64,000 bases of DNA, taken from positions 124,001-188,000 of the forward strand of contig NW_026251410.1 of assembly GCF_025118155.1 (NCBI RefSeq). The letters run 5' to 3'. Positions 35,890-49,425 of the stretch are shown here, piece by piece. Position numbers and translations under genes: made by a program. A model generated the notes under the pieces. That model was not told the origin of the DNA and made no database searches. It was given only the letters and a program-made list of their open reading frames with translations. The first letter of the stretch is position 1; each line of letters opens with the position of its first letter. This stretch comes from Cokeromyces recurvatus. Lineage: Eukaryota; Mucoromycota; Mucoromycetes; Mucorales; Mucoraceae.

Positions 35890-36198
35890 TTCTCAATCAA
35901 TTTTGATATATAATTATTAGTGTGCTCATTGAGTCTAATACATAAAGTACATATTTTAAATGTAGGCGTATGATTTCTCATGTTGAACATAATTGATTTG
36001 ATTAATTAGATAGTGTCTGAGCTGGCTGCCTGGAGACCTACCGAAACTCTGCACCTATTACCCAAATATCAGTTGGCCGCAATCTCATGCAACTGTATTC
36101 CTATATATGCACTGAGGACTATGGAGGATTTACTTTTATTTCAACTCAATCAACTCTCAAATAAAATAAAGGAATCACAACTTAACCGCCTCTCCTAA
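35650..36198 (+). pseudogene. Two-exon pseudogene with three in-frame stops
   Basis: ATG at 35650 opens a frame MQENKEKSRFSN, then a TGA, then NTNITIKTIISSIRHQGFEE, a TAA, then LCKTVVQTVDQR, a TGA and DQVKIS up to a donor (GTAAAA followed by a long A tract, intron 35831..36013). Exon 2 (36014..36198) continues in the correct phase with SELAAWRPTETLHLLPKYQL and ends at TAA. Phases fit exactly and exon 2 is clean, yet exon 1 carries three stops (35686, 35764 and 35809), so the gene appears dead. About 121 codons; family not recognised. The chance alternative is unlikely for exon 2 but possible for exon 1. Confidence 0.5.
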
Positions 36199-36424
36199 TA
36201 ATTTATTTACTCTTTCTTGGATATATAACCACTGGTCATTTGCCATATATTGTTTGAACTCAGTTATCTATTTCATTATAAAATACTTCCTGATATTGTA
36301 TCTGACAGACAATAAAATAAAGATTGTCAACAAAAAAAATTTAATCGTATTGTATATGTTTGATTATCGCAAATGCCTTAATAGTTGAAAAATCAGTATT
36401 ATTAGCTTTAATTATCTAAAATAA

Positions 36425-36747
36425 TTAATACATCTTTATCCTTCTTTTTAAATATGCTGCCTGCACATAAATTACGTAAAAGCTTTCATATCCTTCCATA
36501 GTCTGTCCATTGGTTAACTGTTTATTCAATCCTTCGAGAGCTCGAATAGTTCTTTTGCTATAAACTTCTCCCTTCACTTATAGTGTAATTTATACATCTA
36601 TTTCCTTTTCCTTTCTTTTTTTTTTTTTTTTTTTTTTTTTTTTATTCTTAGCACTGAATGGGAGAAGAGGTTTTCTCTAGCAGGGTAATTTAATTCTTGA
36701 ATAAATTTACTATTTTCTTTGATAATATCTCTAATGTGTTTATCCAT
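36425..36747 (-). pseudogene. Gene remnant on the minus strand
   Basis: Two protein-like pieces on the minus strand: ATG at 36747 opens MDKHIRDIIKENSKFIQ to PARENLFSHSVLR and then enters an A tract; further on, 36577..36425 is a 50-codon frame with VKGEVYSKRTIRALEGLNKQ and GYESFYVIYVQAAYLKRR, ending at TAA. No splice phase joins them in frame. Probably a decayed gene; no family recognised. Confidence 0.35.
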
Positions 36748-37219
36748 GATAATCTTTTTCTTTTCTTTTTTTTCTTTATACATCTATTTTTTACTTAACA
36801 AGTTTTTAGTCACCGTTTTCTTTTTTCTTGATCTGGACCAGGTAGTAATAGTGAAACGAATTTAATCAAACGCTCAAAGATCTTAAAAAAAAGGGGGGGC
36901 TTCTAATTAAATGATTGTCCAGATATATAAATCCTTCAAGATAAAATATGTATCATCAACCAACTTTCTCCTTTTACTTTTGGATTTTAAGTTCTTCGCA
37001 AAGATCTGATAACTATGATAAATAGTACGGGCAAATGTTATTTATTAATTCTACAAGACTTCTTAATAATTTTTTTTAAGAAAAAAAAAAAGAGAGAGAG
37101 AGAATTATGTTAATATATATGAGATATATTTATATACAACATACTAATTGATCATAAGCAACTTAAATTCATACTACAATATTGATATAAGATACATTTA
37201 TTTTAAATACGCGTTATTT

Positions 37220-37263
<44 letters not shown>

Positions 37264-37631
37264 AATGCTTATTCATTTCTTCCGTGTTATTCTTATATAA
37301 TAATGCAAAAATCTTTGTATATAAAAGATATATAAATGCAGTACATAAATGAAATTAAAAAGTACTGTTTATAGTATATGCAATTAACGTTATCACGTTT
37401 AAACTTTTTTTTTTTTTTGTCAGTGTAAGGCTTATAAGGGAGGGAAAGGTAGGAGAGAAAGGCTTATGACAAATTTTTTTTTTAAAAACCAGATATTTTA
37501 TTTTGTGTAGCCATCAGTTGATTAAAAAAAGAGAAACAAATAAGGTCAGCTTCTGTGTGCTTAAATGACAATAATAGGAATTATGAATTAAAACTGTTCC
37601 TGTTTTATTTAAAGTCCACATAATATTTTAC

Positions 37632-37670
<39 letters not shown>

Positions 37671-37805
37671 AATATATAAATATATATACGTATATCTGTA
37701 TATACGAATATACACATATATATTTCTTTTTTTTTTCTTCTTCTTCTTTCTTTTGTTTATTTTAGCATATGCAGTAAGAATATTAAATTAACTTTTATTA
37801 CCGGG
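36748..37805. other. Intergenic region upstream of the RhoGEF gene
   Basis: About 1.06 kb of AT-rich sequence with T tracts at about 37222-37258 (37 nt) and 37638-37669 (about 31 nt), the latter roughly 140 bp upstream of the start codon. No gene seen. Presumed promoter of the Rom2-type gene. Confidence 0.5.
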
Positions 37806-40800
37806 ATGCATCAATCTGAAATTCTTATTCCATCAACAACAACGCTCATTCAAAGTAATGAGGAAAGACAAAATCATTCCATAAACATTTCTCATCCTAC
37901 AGCCGTCACAACTACTAGCACAAGTATTTATAGTAGATATCGATTACCATCTACTACAACAAGTGCTGGTACTTCTATCAGTAGCAGCCATAATCACGAT
38001 GCTACTATTGATTATAAAAGAAGCTATACATTGGATAGTCTCAGTGCTTTAGCTTATTTCACTTCAACAAACTCTATCTCTACAGAGTTGACTCCCTCAG
38101 CTGCTATACGCGATCGTTATTATCAATCTCTTTGCTATTTGCAAGATAATCATCAAGCAGATGAATTAGAGGATGAAAATGATATACTAGAAGACGAGGA
38201 TGACACGACCTATGTAGAAGCCACAGGTGATGTCCTTGATTATCGACCAAATGATAGTATTCTATATAAAAAGCCTAGTCATGATAGTATTCCAAGTATA
38301 TACAGTGTAAATGAGTCTATCATATCCCTAAGAACAGAATACAATAGTAACGGTCATGATGAAGATCGTCATTCTATTACAAGTGTTCGTACTGTAGATG
38401 ATCAGTTACAAGGCCGTTCTAGGAGCCTTTTGGGTACCAACTTGAATACGCTTGCCTCAAAGACAGCTAAAAAAGTCTCGAGATCCAGTTCTATTTTCAG
38501 GCACATGGATAGAAATTATAAAAAAGGCGGTAACAACGATAAAAAAATATTTGACAGTCAGCCTCTATTTTTACCTGTTCGAAAACAAAAGGATAATTTG
38601 AGTATCCGGTCGATGGATAGTACAAGCTTATTGTCGAAATTATCAAAGTCAACGGCTCCAATGAGAGCCAAATTGTCTGCTATTTCACATTTAACAAGAC
38701 ACAGTCGTATTGAATCGTCTTCAAATTCATCGCCACCATTAACTCTTCCAGGAAGAAAACATGTAGCTGAAAGCGTATTCAATATGCCTATTTCTTCGTC
38801 CTCATCTGCGCTTTCTTCAAAGAAGCGCATAGTTCCGACTAATCATCATCATCATAATAATAATAGTATCAACAGCCATTATCATAAACTTAAATCACCA
38901 TTAGAAAAGACACCTCCATCATTTAATTTTAATTTACCTAGATCATTATCGGCTTCTTCATCAACAGCTTCTAATTCTTCGAATAACAAGCCTATTATTG
39001 GAACTAATTTCGTAAATGAGCCCACTTCTTTATCACATACTTCTACAACAAAAGAGCATATTCCTCTTATTTATCCAGCTTTACTTTCAAAAGTAGCTGA
39101 GGTTTTTAAAGCTCATATTGTTTTAAGTACAAAATCAAAAGATAGCATTAAATATAAAGATGTTTTTGATGGAAAAGAGGCAGTTGTAAGTTGTATATAT
39201 ATATAAATATATACACATAGACTTTTTTAAAAAAAAAAAATTAACACTATTTCATTTCTTTTTCAGGACAAATTAGCTTTAATAATTAAATCTACTGATC
39301 GTAATGTGGCTTTATTATTAGGTCGAGCATTGGATTCTCAAAAATTTTTTCATGATGTTAATTATGAGCATCGATTACGTGATTCAAGTCGAGAGTTATA
39401 TCAGTTTAAAGATCATCCTATGAATTTAAGACCTAAAAGTGGAGTTATGAACAATACAAAAGGAAAGACGACAGTCACGACTACGACTCGATCTTCAACG
39501 ACAGTTGCTATTTCTATTGTAGAGGAAGATAATTTCCCAAATGGCGTTTTCACTTTATTAACTGATTGTTATTCGCCTACATGCACAAGGGAAAGATTAT
39601 GTTATTCACCTCGTTGTCCTCGTCGTCAAGAACAAGCTAAACGTACTAATTTTCATTCACCTTTCAAAGGGCATAATCGTGAAGGAAGCAACTCTTATAC
39701 TCCTAATCAACAAGAGGATAGGTTATGGATCAATACTGTGCCAAAATCTATATTGGAAAGTTTGAGCAAAGAAGAAACAAAGCGTCAAGAAAATATTTTT
39801 GAGCTTATATATACCGAGAAAGATTTTGTAGATGATTTAAGTTATATTAAAGAGGTATATATATAAAGGGGGGGAAGGAGGAGGAGGATTACAACACGTT
39901 TATATCACCTAGTTCTATCATTTAGCTTATAACTATTATTAATTTATATAGCAATGGATTGAAACTTTACTTAATGATAACAGTATACATATCATAGGGA
40001 ATCGAACTACTTTTGTGAATACAATCTTTTGGAATATCCTTGAAGTACTCGAGGTAAACTCTGGACTATTAGAGGCATTACTTGATCGCCAATCAAAAAT
40101 GAAAGTAGTAGATCAAATTGGTGACATTATGCTAGTACATGTTGCTAAATTTGAACCCTTCGTTCAATATGGTGCTCATCAAATCATTGGTAAATATGCA
40201 TTTGAGATAGAGAAATCAACAAATCCATCATTTGCTGAATTCGTGGTCAGGACGGAACGTTTACCTCAGTCACGTAAATTAGAATTAAATGGTTATCTTA
40301 CAAAGCCAACAACACGTTTAGGGCGTTATAATTTATTATTAAGAGAGATCTTGAAACATACACCAAAGAATCATCCTGATCAGGAGGCTATACCTCGTGT
40401 AATGACAATTATTGCTAAATTTTTGGCTGATGTCAATAAGGAAACTGGGAAAACCGAGAATGCATTTAATTTACAATTGTTAAATGAAAGATTAGTGAAC
40501 AAGAGTATTTCAAACTTTGTAAGTTACAATTTTTTTTTCTTTGTTTTTCCTTTTTTTTTTTTTTTTTGTTTTGACATACAAATTATTATTATTATAGGAT
40601 TTGGATTTGACTGCACCTAATAGACAAATAATCATGAAGGGTACCTGGAAAAAAGGATCTGGGTCTGAATCATCTGAAGTTTTAATGTATCTATTGGATC
40701 ATTGTTTGCTAATAATAAAACCTAAGCAAAACGAAGAAAAATATAAATTGCATAGAAAGGTACATATTAACTCTTTTTCATATATGTGTATAACTATAAC

Positions 40801-42710
40801 AAAAAAAAAGTAACATGCAGATTTCTCTCCTTTTTTTTTATTTTTATATATGCATATAAATATATATATATATATTGCTATTTAGCCTATTCCATTAGCA
40901 TTATTATCGATTACATTTCCAGATCATAGCAAAAGAGCAAGTACTATTATACCTATAGGTCGGTCTGGTAATGGTTCATTTGTCGATCTCAGCATTACAA
41001 CTAATACCACAATATCTAATACAAATGCTATATCTGCTGACACATATAACACGATATCCTATTCCAATATTTATACTAATAATTTCGATACCGTTATAAA
41101 TACTAATAATAATAATAATAATAACAGCTTCATAATGAACAAAAATGGGTATCCTCTTTCATTTGTTCATTTGGGGAAGCAAAGCACAGGAGGACCTATT
41201 ACTTTATATGCAACTACAGCAGCTGTACGCCAGCAATGGGTCAATAAAATAGAAGAACAGCGTAAGTTGCTTGTTGAGAAGCATAAAGTATTCAACATTA
41301 AGCCCATCAATGAACGCTTCTTTAGTTCATTCAACAAAGTGAATTGTACTGCTGTATTTGGTAAGAAAGAGAAAGAGAAAGAGAAAGAGAAAGAGAGAGA
41401 GAGAGAGGGGAAAGAGGGGAAAAATAGATGAATAGCTATAAACTATTATTCATATCTCTTATTTCTTTTGACAGATAATGGGAGATCACTTATTTTTGGT
41501 GGAGATCAAGGCGTCTACCTTAAAAAAGAAGGTAGTGGTGATGAACTCATTCGAATTCTGGCAATGGATAAAGTATCACAGATTGACGTCCTTGAACAAT
41601 TTAATTTGATACTCGTATTGGCTGATAAAATCTTATACACGTATTCATTAGATACTTTGCTTTCAACTTCAGAGACTGGTGTTAAGCGTGGACGTAAGAT
41701 TAGTAGCCATGTATCCTTTTTCAAAGTGGGACAAATCTATGACAAGACTGCTACTAACATAAATGGATCCAATCAGTCAGATGGGGTTGAAAAGACATTA
41801 GTTTGCTTTGTTCGTAATAATGCCATGACATCCACTATTCGTGCCCTTGAACCTTGTGAGACGACTAAGGAAGCAAATAAGAAAAAAAATAAAAATAATC
41901 TGGGACGATTGATTCGTGGCAATAACGAAGCACTTAAAGCGCATAAAGATTTATATATACCAGGTGAAGCCTCATCTATTCAACTTTTTAAGAATATTAT
42001 CTGTGTTGGAAGTGAAAGAGGATTTCAAATGGTAAATTTAAGCTCTGCTGAAGTGCAAAGTAAGTCCTTCCCCTCCCCCTTTTTTTTTTTCTTTTTCTTT
42101 TTCTGTACATGTTGTATATACTAAATATATTTGATAGGTGTTTTAGATCCAAATGATGAAAGCAATAATTTAGTTCTCCAACAGCATGAAAATATGAAAC
42201 CTATCTCTATGTTTAGACATAAAAACGGGAGTATTTTACTCTGCTATAATGGTAAGAAAAAAAAAGAAAAAAAAAAGATAAATTTACCTTTTAAATGCTT
42301 ATATAATTGTAGAATTGGCATTTTATATTGATAAAAAGGGTAAACGAATGCGTAAGGATTGGTCAATTACTTGGGAAGGAAATCCTACAGCCTTTGCATT
42401 TAGATTCCCTTATGTTGTTGCGTTTAATTCTAACTTTATTGAAATACGGCATATGGATACTGTAAGAATAGAGAAATGATAAAAATATATGTGTATAAAT
42501 TAACATTTATTTTTTTTTCTTGCTCAGGGTGATTTACTTCAAGTAATAGCTGGAAATAATATTCGATGTCTTCGTCCAGATTCAACAGACAGAATTTATG
42601 GTGTTATGGATGATCGTATTGCAGGCTCTGAAGTGATTTTTCAATTAAAGCTGGTTGATCCTCATAGAAGAAAGATTAGTATGATCAAAAACAATAGAAA
42701 CAAAGCCTAA
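37806..42710 (+). CDS. Rho1-type guanine-nucleotide exchange factor (Rom2-like; DEP-DH-PH-CNH)
   Basis: Nine exons: 37806..39185, 39267..39854, 39952..40518, 40598..40759, 40886..41360, 41475..42059, 42138..42251, 42313..42461, 42528..42710; 1400 residues. The N-terminal ~410 residues are Ser/Thr/His-rich and disordered. A DEP domain follows (about 415-540, YPALLSKVAEVFKAHIV and ALDSQKFFHDV). The DH domain is about 640-845 (RQENIFELIYTEKDFVDDL; LTKPTTRLGRYNLLLREIL), the PH domain about 845-1040, and a CNH domain about 1055-1385 (RSLIFGGDQGVYLKKE, IRCLRPDSTDRIYGV). This is the architecture of yeast Rom1/Rom2, activators of Rho1 in cell-wall integrity signalling. Exon 5 contains an Asn/Thr-rich insertion in the PH region. 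Intron 5 carries an (AAAGAG)n repeat. Confidence 0.93.
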
Positions 42711-43475
42711 AAGAAAAAGTTTCAGTATTGTGTGAATTATTTGTATGTATTAGTGTATGATATCCTTCTTCATCTATTTCCTTGTTTTTTTTTTACTATA
42801 CATTTATATTTTTTTAAAAAAAAAATAACTTATTGCCTTGTCCAAATAAATAAAGAAGGAAAGAAGCTTAATATCCTTTTTGGACTATAAATACAAGTAT
42901 ATCATAATAAGAAAGACCCCTAAAGTAATATATGAAAAAGAAAAACAAATAATTAGCATGCATAGATGATGGGGTAGAAGAGAGGAATTATTTGTATTAG
43001 TTTATAATTCAATTAAATTTACTATTCGCTATAATAAATCACATTAGCTTTATATCTGTGTGCACATAGAATATATTTATCCTTTATATCTTTTATTTTT
43101 ATTTTTCCTACTGAATGCAGCTATAAGAAATAATTTTTTCTCTTTCAGTCAAGCTTAGGATTATGTTATTATTAATAAATAGCCATTAACATAATAAATA
43201 TACAGAACATGAACGTATATTTTAGTTATTCTTGATATTAAAATTAAATTGAGTTTGTCATAACTACTTAACAATTGTAACAAATATATAATACATATTC
43301 TTAATAGTTATTTTTCTGTCTGTGATTCTTATTTTATTAGCTGTTAACTACAACTATTGGACTAAATTCTGAAATTAGCCAACTTTTTATCAAAATCAGA
43401 TGGTATACAGCACTTGCTGATATATCAAAAATTATAAATGCCCGGAAAGGATTGCTGATCCTCTGTCCTTCGACT

Positions 43476-43477
<2 letters not shown>

Positions 43478-43550
<73 letters not shown>
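43478..43550. repeat. 73-nt uninterrupted T tract
   Basis: Longest homopolymer in the window, inside the 42.7-47.9 kb desert and not next to any recognised gene. Confidence 0.95.
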
Positions 43551-43554
<4 letters not shown>

Positions 43555-46500
43555 CCTAATAAGCAATCACAATATTCTACATTCACTATTTGTATTATCT
43601 ACTTTTTCTACAATAAATTATATACGTCAAATAACTTTTAGTTATAAATAATGGCATACATAGTCATCTTTCACATAGTATTTATTTATCCTTTGCAGTT
43701 TATACCCTTTCTCTAATTCCTTTCAATTCTCATACCCCCCCTTGTTTATCTCTTGATATAACTCGAAAGAAAAAATTGGCATATTAAATCACATCTTTTA
43801 ATATGCAATGTTATAAAAGTTGTGAAGAGTTAAGGAACTATCACGACAAATAATAGAATAAATGGTTATCTTTACTCAGATTACTATTCTACAGTTAAGT
43901 TTGAAGAGATAATATAAACGGTATTCATACTACTATTAAAAATCCATATTTACCGATTATTATTATAATAATTCCATTAGTCCTAGTTAACAAATATCCT
44001 TAATATTTGTTCCGTAAGAGACAAGTTAGAAAAGATACCATAAAAAAAAAGCTAAAAAGCTGTAGATACTCTTTTGAATAGAAACATAAAGTATGATAAT
44101 AATAAAACTGGTATTGTAATTGAACTAATTTGACCCAAGGTATACCTCATACAAATAGTCATTATTTATTAAAGATGACATTATCAAGATATCACTAATC
44201 GTATTTGGCTATGGCCCTGCCAATAAAGTACGAGTTTAATTCTATTTTATAATAAAGATATTATAACCATTTATAAAATAATAAAGGTATATAATAATTA
44301 GGCCTCTTACTCTTATTACTCTGCTTATATACTTGCTTAAATTCATTTACAAAAAAAATTTTTTTTTAAATAGCTTTTACTATATCTAGCGCCTATTGAG
44401 TTTCAAAAATTGAGTTCTATTCAAATAGAAGAAAAAGGAAAAAAAAAAAATTAACTGAATTTTTATCTAGGAGTTTAAATTTCCAAATTACTGGCAATTT
44501 CTCCATGTTTTGTTACACGAATAATAAATTGTGTATTTCACGCGTAATGTAGCCCACCCCCTCCCTAAAATAATACATTTATGTTAAGATAATTATGTTG
44601 TTAATTTCACTCCCTACCTTTTCATGTATCAAGTAAATCAACCATTTTCTTTATATAAAATGCCTGAAATTAATTCAACAAATGATAGTATTCGCCTTAT
44701 AGGAATAATTAAGGTACGCAATTAACGTGATAAATACATCTGCATTCGATATAGAACTTTATGGAAAGAATAGTGTCGACGAATACGTAGCTTAAGATCT
44801 GTTTTAATCAACAACACATCCATTATTTAACTTTATTAAAAGGACTTGACGATCAAATCATACTGTAAATTTGATATGTTTGTTTAAAGGGAAAAATAAA
44901 AAGTTATCTTTATCAATCCTTTGTATGATTTTTACATGTTAGATCTTAAAGGTCTTCAAAATATCAATCAGAATAAGATATTTAACGCGATTCATATTAT
45001 TCATTATTGATAATAAAAAAAAAGGGACATATTAACAAGTACACCTTTTATTTTAAATATTCCAATAAATCAGACCATTCTAACTTTTTAAATTTAATTT
45101 AAATAAGGAACCAGTCTATGTCAGTCATGATAAATCACCATAAAAATCCCGTTTAACTGGAATGTAATAGTTTACTTACCAGTCACTTTTTTTTTTAAAA
45201 AAAAAAATTAATATAAAAAAAATCATTGATTTTCATTTGTGTCTCTTTCTTCTTTCTAATTAACATTTCAGGTTCTCTTTATCATGTAAATATATAAATT
45301 ATTTAAAATCTATAACAATATATTGTCTTTGAAAACTGATACATTTTTTCTTTACTTTAATTTAAAAAGGCTTTATCAATGTTTTCCTACATGTACAAAT
45401 TCAATATCACTAGTTTTTCGCCCTTTTTATTTTTAAAACTCTAACTTTTTTTTTCTATTTTCTTTATTTAGTATTTCACGTTTCAATTATGAATATTCTA
45501 TTTTCAAAACTTGAACGACATTTTGTAAATACAACGAATTTTTCATTTGATCTTTTTTTCTTTTTTTTTTTTTTTTTTTTTTTTTTTGTCATTAACTTTT
45601 TTATTATTATTTTTAGTTGGCGGTCTTGAATGCATCTTGTATCAAAATATGCTATTTATATAAAATTACAAACACTTGTTTTTATACAAATTGGTTACTT
45701 TTTACTCAAGAGCAATAGAAAATTGGAGTAAAATCAAGTTGATTATAATATGTATAAATGCTGCAAAGGTGATTATAATTTTTGAATCGACCTACGAGTG
45801 GAACAAAAGATTAATATTAGTGTTATGCACCTTAAGGCTCTTCCTCTTTTTCCGCGTCTCCTTCCCCCCTTCCTCCTACCACCTTTATTTAAGGTGCTCT
45901 TTGGAGATCCTTTGTGATCTTCTATTAAGAAGATCAATACTTTAGTTTATGTTTATTAAACTCTAGTTAATGGTGCAAGCAAATAAAAAAAAAATAGTAT
46001 GTTAAAAGTTGTGTTTATTATCATCATCATCATCATCATTACTTATATTGCCTCTTTATAGATATTTATTTGTCTTGCACCACTAAACATTCAAATTTGG
46101 TCAAAATTACTCGATTTTTTTTCTTCTTTCGAGTAACCTATTACCAAGGTAGAAAAAGAAGAATATCAATGAATCAGTTTTGTTGTATTTACTCTTTTTT
46201 TTTTTTTTATGGAAGAGTATTGCTCAAAATATTCAAAGGATAATGATGGAACTATAGATTAGAGTTGCTTAAATTATTATTTGATAAAAGAGTAAAGGGA
46301 CAATTAGTTATGGCACTCTTTGAGGGGGAAGGAGCAAACAACATGGCCCTGTTTGCTCGCTGCTTGATCAAAATACTATGTTCTTTTTTTCAGCAATCAA
46401 AATCTATTTGGACTTGTCTTCATTCGTCGATAATCTCGCGTATATTAATCTATTGTCCGACTCGACATTAAAATAAATTTTTTTTTTTTTTACCATTTAT

Positions 46501-46582
46501 TATACAACTTATTTCATTTCTTTTGGAGGAACCTGATAATATGCAAGGGGGGAGGTTTTTTAAGTTTTAGCCCTCTTTCTAT

Positions 46583-46800
46583 TTGATGATATTACTATTT
46601 GTAGAATTGGTGCTTTATATTACAAATGTCAAGAAAATGGTTGACACAAGCCGTTCGTTTCACTGTGAATTTTTAATCATTTCCCTAGCGGTATGGTTTT
46701 TATCAAGTGAAATACGAATGACCTATAGCGTATGGCTTAGCTTGGTTAATTCTCCGGCTTTGTTAACACACCTTCCAAATTCTGATTTCTCTCCATTCTA
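46583..46800 (-). pseudogene. Protein-like remnant with stops
   Basis: One minus-strand frame reads KSEFGRCVNKAGELTKLSHT, a stop, VIRISLDKNHTAREMIKNSQ, a stop, then NERLVSTIFLTFVI. Downstream on the same strand (about 46470-46370) another piece reads ESDNRLIYARLSTNEDKSK. Composition is protein-like, but two stops break the frame. An open frame on the opposite strand over the same bases is the likely shadow. Family unknown. Confidence 0.35.
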
Positions 46801-46937
46801 AAAAAGAAAAAAAAACTATAAAGGAAGAAAGCCTGTAAAAAACAACCTGGTTACACTTCCTATTTCATACATTATCGCCTTTACGAAAGAAAGAAAAAAA
46901 AAAGGATGATAAACAAACTAAAATACAACTGTTGGTT

Positions 46938-46979
46938 TTATTTTATTTTATTTTATTTTATTTTATTTTATTTTATTTT
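46938..46979. repeat. (TTTTA)n microsatellite
   Basis: About eight perfect TTTTA units in the intergenic desert, the same unit as the repeat in intron 4 of the HSPA12-type gene. Confidence 0.92.
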
Positions 46980-47906
46980 CGAAATTTATAACTGCGATGA
47001 AAACAGCTTATTATAAATATGCGATTGTTAATATATTAAAAATCCTTAAAATAAAAATTGTAATTTATAAATCGAAAAGTGATTTTTTTTCCCTCCCCCC
47101 CAAAAAAGTCATTTGAAAAAAAAAAATGTGAGTTTTGGACCCTTATTTGTATTTCCAATTTACTGGTGCTATTGTTACATGTTTAGTAAGCCCTGTGTAC
47201 CAATTACATGGGAATTACAGTCCCGCTCGCATGACTACTATTTTTAGAGAAATAAAAAATAAGCAAGCAAGTAAATATGTATAAGAAAATGACCTTTACC
47301 AGAGTAATGTCATAAAAAAAAAAATGAAATAAAATATGACAATCATTGAATTGGATTGGTTCTTGGTTTTCTTTTTGTTGGGTTCAAGATCAAATAATAT
47401 TCAAATTTTGCTTTGAATAGGTATTTTTTTAACAACAGAGTTCGTCATTAAAAGAAAAAAAAATTGCTCCTGAAATCAGTATATATGTAAATGCATATGT
47501 ATATATTTGGCTCCATTTCATGATTCTGGCATATCTTTGTTGATAATTTTTATACTTTATTTTAAAGACTGATCTTCGTAAGCGTAGTTATTATATGTAC
47601 AATAGTGGCTTATTTTGAAATTTGAAAAGCCTTTAAAATGAACTCTTTATCTAAATTTATGATTACTCGTTGGCTACATTTTAGCATGAGAATCTAATTG
47701 TTTAGCAGCTTTGATAAACTATAAATTTTGCTATTTCATTAAAAAACTTTTCTAAAATAGAAAGTAAAATATATATATTAAAAAAAAAAGACCTTATTTA
47801 TTTATGTATAATACTAAAAACATCCTCCACACAATAAATAAAGTGAAATTTCTTTTATTATGATTGCACTGCTTGGATACAAATAATTAAGCTTTTATAA
47901 TTTATA

Positions 47907-49369
47907 TTAAATGGCTTCTTTTCCTTTTTTCTCTACTTCTCGATTTGAGTTTACTGTAATTGAGCGCATGATGGGAAAAGTGAGGACTTCACGAATGTGA
48001 GTCATACCTGTCATCAGTTGTACAACTCTATCAATACCCATACCCCAACCAGCAGTAGGAGGTAAAGCATATTCTAGAGCATCACAGAAATCTGTATCTG
48101 GTAAAGGTGCCTCTAAATCGCCTGTATCCCGATCTTGAAGCCGTAGCTTGAAGCGTTTACGTTGCTCTTGAGGATCATTTAATTCTTCATAAGCATTGAC
48201 CAATTCCTTTCCAGCAACAAATAATTCAAATCTTGCAGCAACAGTTCTTCCCTAAAATAAAATAAAAATAAATAAATTAAGGGAGGCTTTCTATTTTACA
48301 ACCCAATTACATGATCCCCCCACCTTTTTATCAATAGCATCTTTTGCTAAGGGACTTAATGCAAGTGGATGATTGTACAAAAATGTGGGCTGTACACAAT
48401 GAGGCTCAATAAATTTTGAAATCATCTTGTCAAGGATACGTGGTTGGGTAAGCGGGCCTGACAGCTTAATTTTCTTTGTTTCGCACAAGGAAACTAACTT
48501 ATCTACAGCATCTGAACATGATATATGAATATTACATGTTACGTACACACATACATACAATTTTTATATTTTACCACTTTGTTCTAAGAATGTTAAAGAA
48601 ACTCCCAATTCATTCTCTAGTCTATCCATTACATTGATTCGATGGAATGGCTTTTTAAAATCAATTATTTCACCCGACTTTGATTGAATTGAACTATCGC
48701 CACAGATTGCTGTAGCCATCTCTGATAATAACGTTTCAGTATCATGCATTAAACTTTCCAAGTTACCATACGCTTGATAAAACTCACAAGTTGTAAATTC
48801 AGGATTATGATCAGCATCAATTCCCTCATTTCTGAACTGCTTGCCAATCTCATAGACACGATCGAAACCGCCTATAACTAATTGTTTTAAATATAATTCT
48901 GGTGCTATACGTAATTGCATATCCATATTGAATGCATGTGAATGTGTCTCAAATGGACGAGCGTTTGCTCCTCCTGATTTTCCGGATAGGATAGGTGTTT
49001 CGACTTCAAGGAAGCCACGACTATCTAGAAAATGCCTAATAAATTGAATAATTTTTGATCTAGTTCTTAAAACTCTTGATGCTTCAGGATTAACTAACAA
49101 ATCCAAATAACGTTCACGAAGCCTTTTCTCCTAAAGAAAAGAAAAAAAAAAGGGGGGGGATTATAAAGATGTATTTTTTTTTTTACTAGCCAAGTATCCT
49201 CATCTTATTCTACTTACTTGATCCTTTATTCCATTACGAGGAATATTTCGTAGACAAGGTGTAAGGACTTTCATTTCCTGAGTTACAAATAGACTTAGCT
49301 GACCATGGTTTGTTTTACCAGGCACACCTGTAAATGCTAGAATATCAAATGTATTTAGTATTTATTTTT

Positions 49370-49425
<56 letters not shown>

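Larger units (their letters stand above)
42711..47906. other. 5.2-kb gene desert between two converging genes
   Basis: Between the RhoGEF stop and the LysRS stop. It holds a 73-nt T tract (43478-43550), a T tract near 45555-45587, a (TTTTA)n repeat (about 46938-46979) and a minus-strand protein-like remnant (46583-46800). Elsewhere I see only AT-rich sequence without a convincing gene, RNA or element. Because the flanking genes converge, no promoter is required here. Confidence 0.45.

Noticed and set aside
36013..36198. Stand-alone small gene at 36013..36198
   Set aside because: It lacks an ATG (starts GTG) and is preceded by an acceptor; better explained as exon 2 of a broken gene.
46332..46358. 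Hairpin GAGCAAAC...GTTTGCTC
   Set aside because: An 8-bp stem in AT-rich DNA is expected by chance and has no T-run or gene context.
46583..46801. 72-codon plus-strand frame as a gene
   Set aside because: The opposite strand has more protein-like text; the plus frame looks like its shadow.
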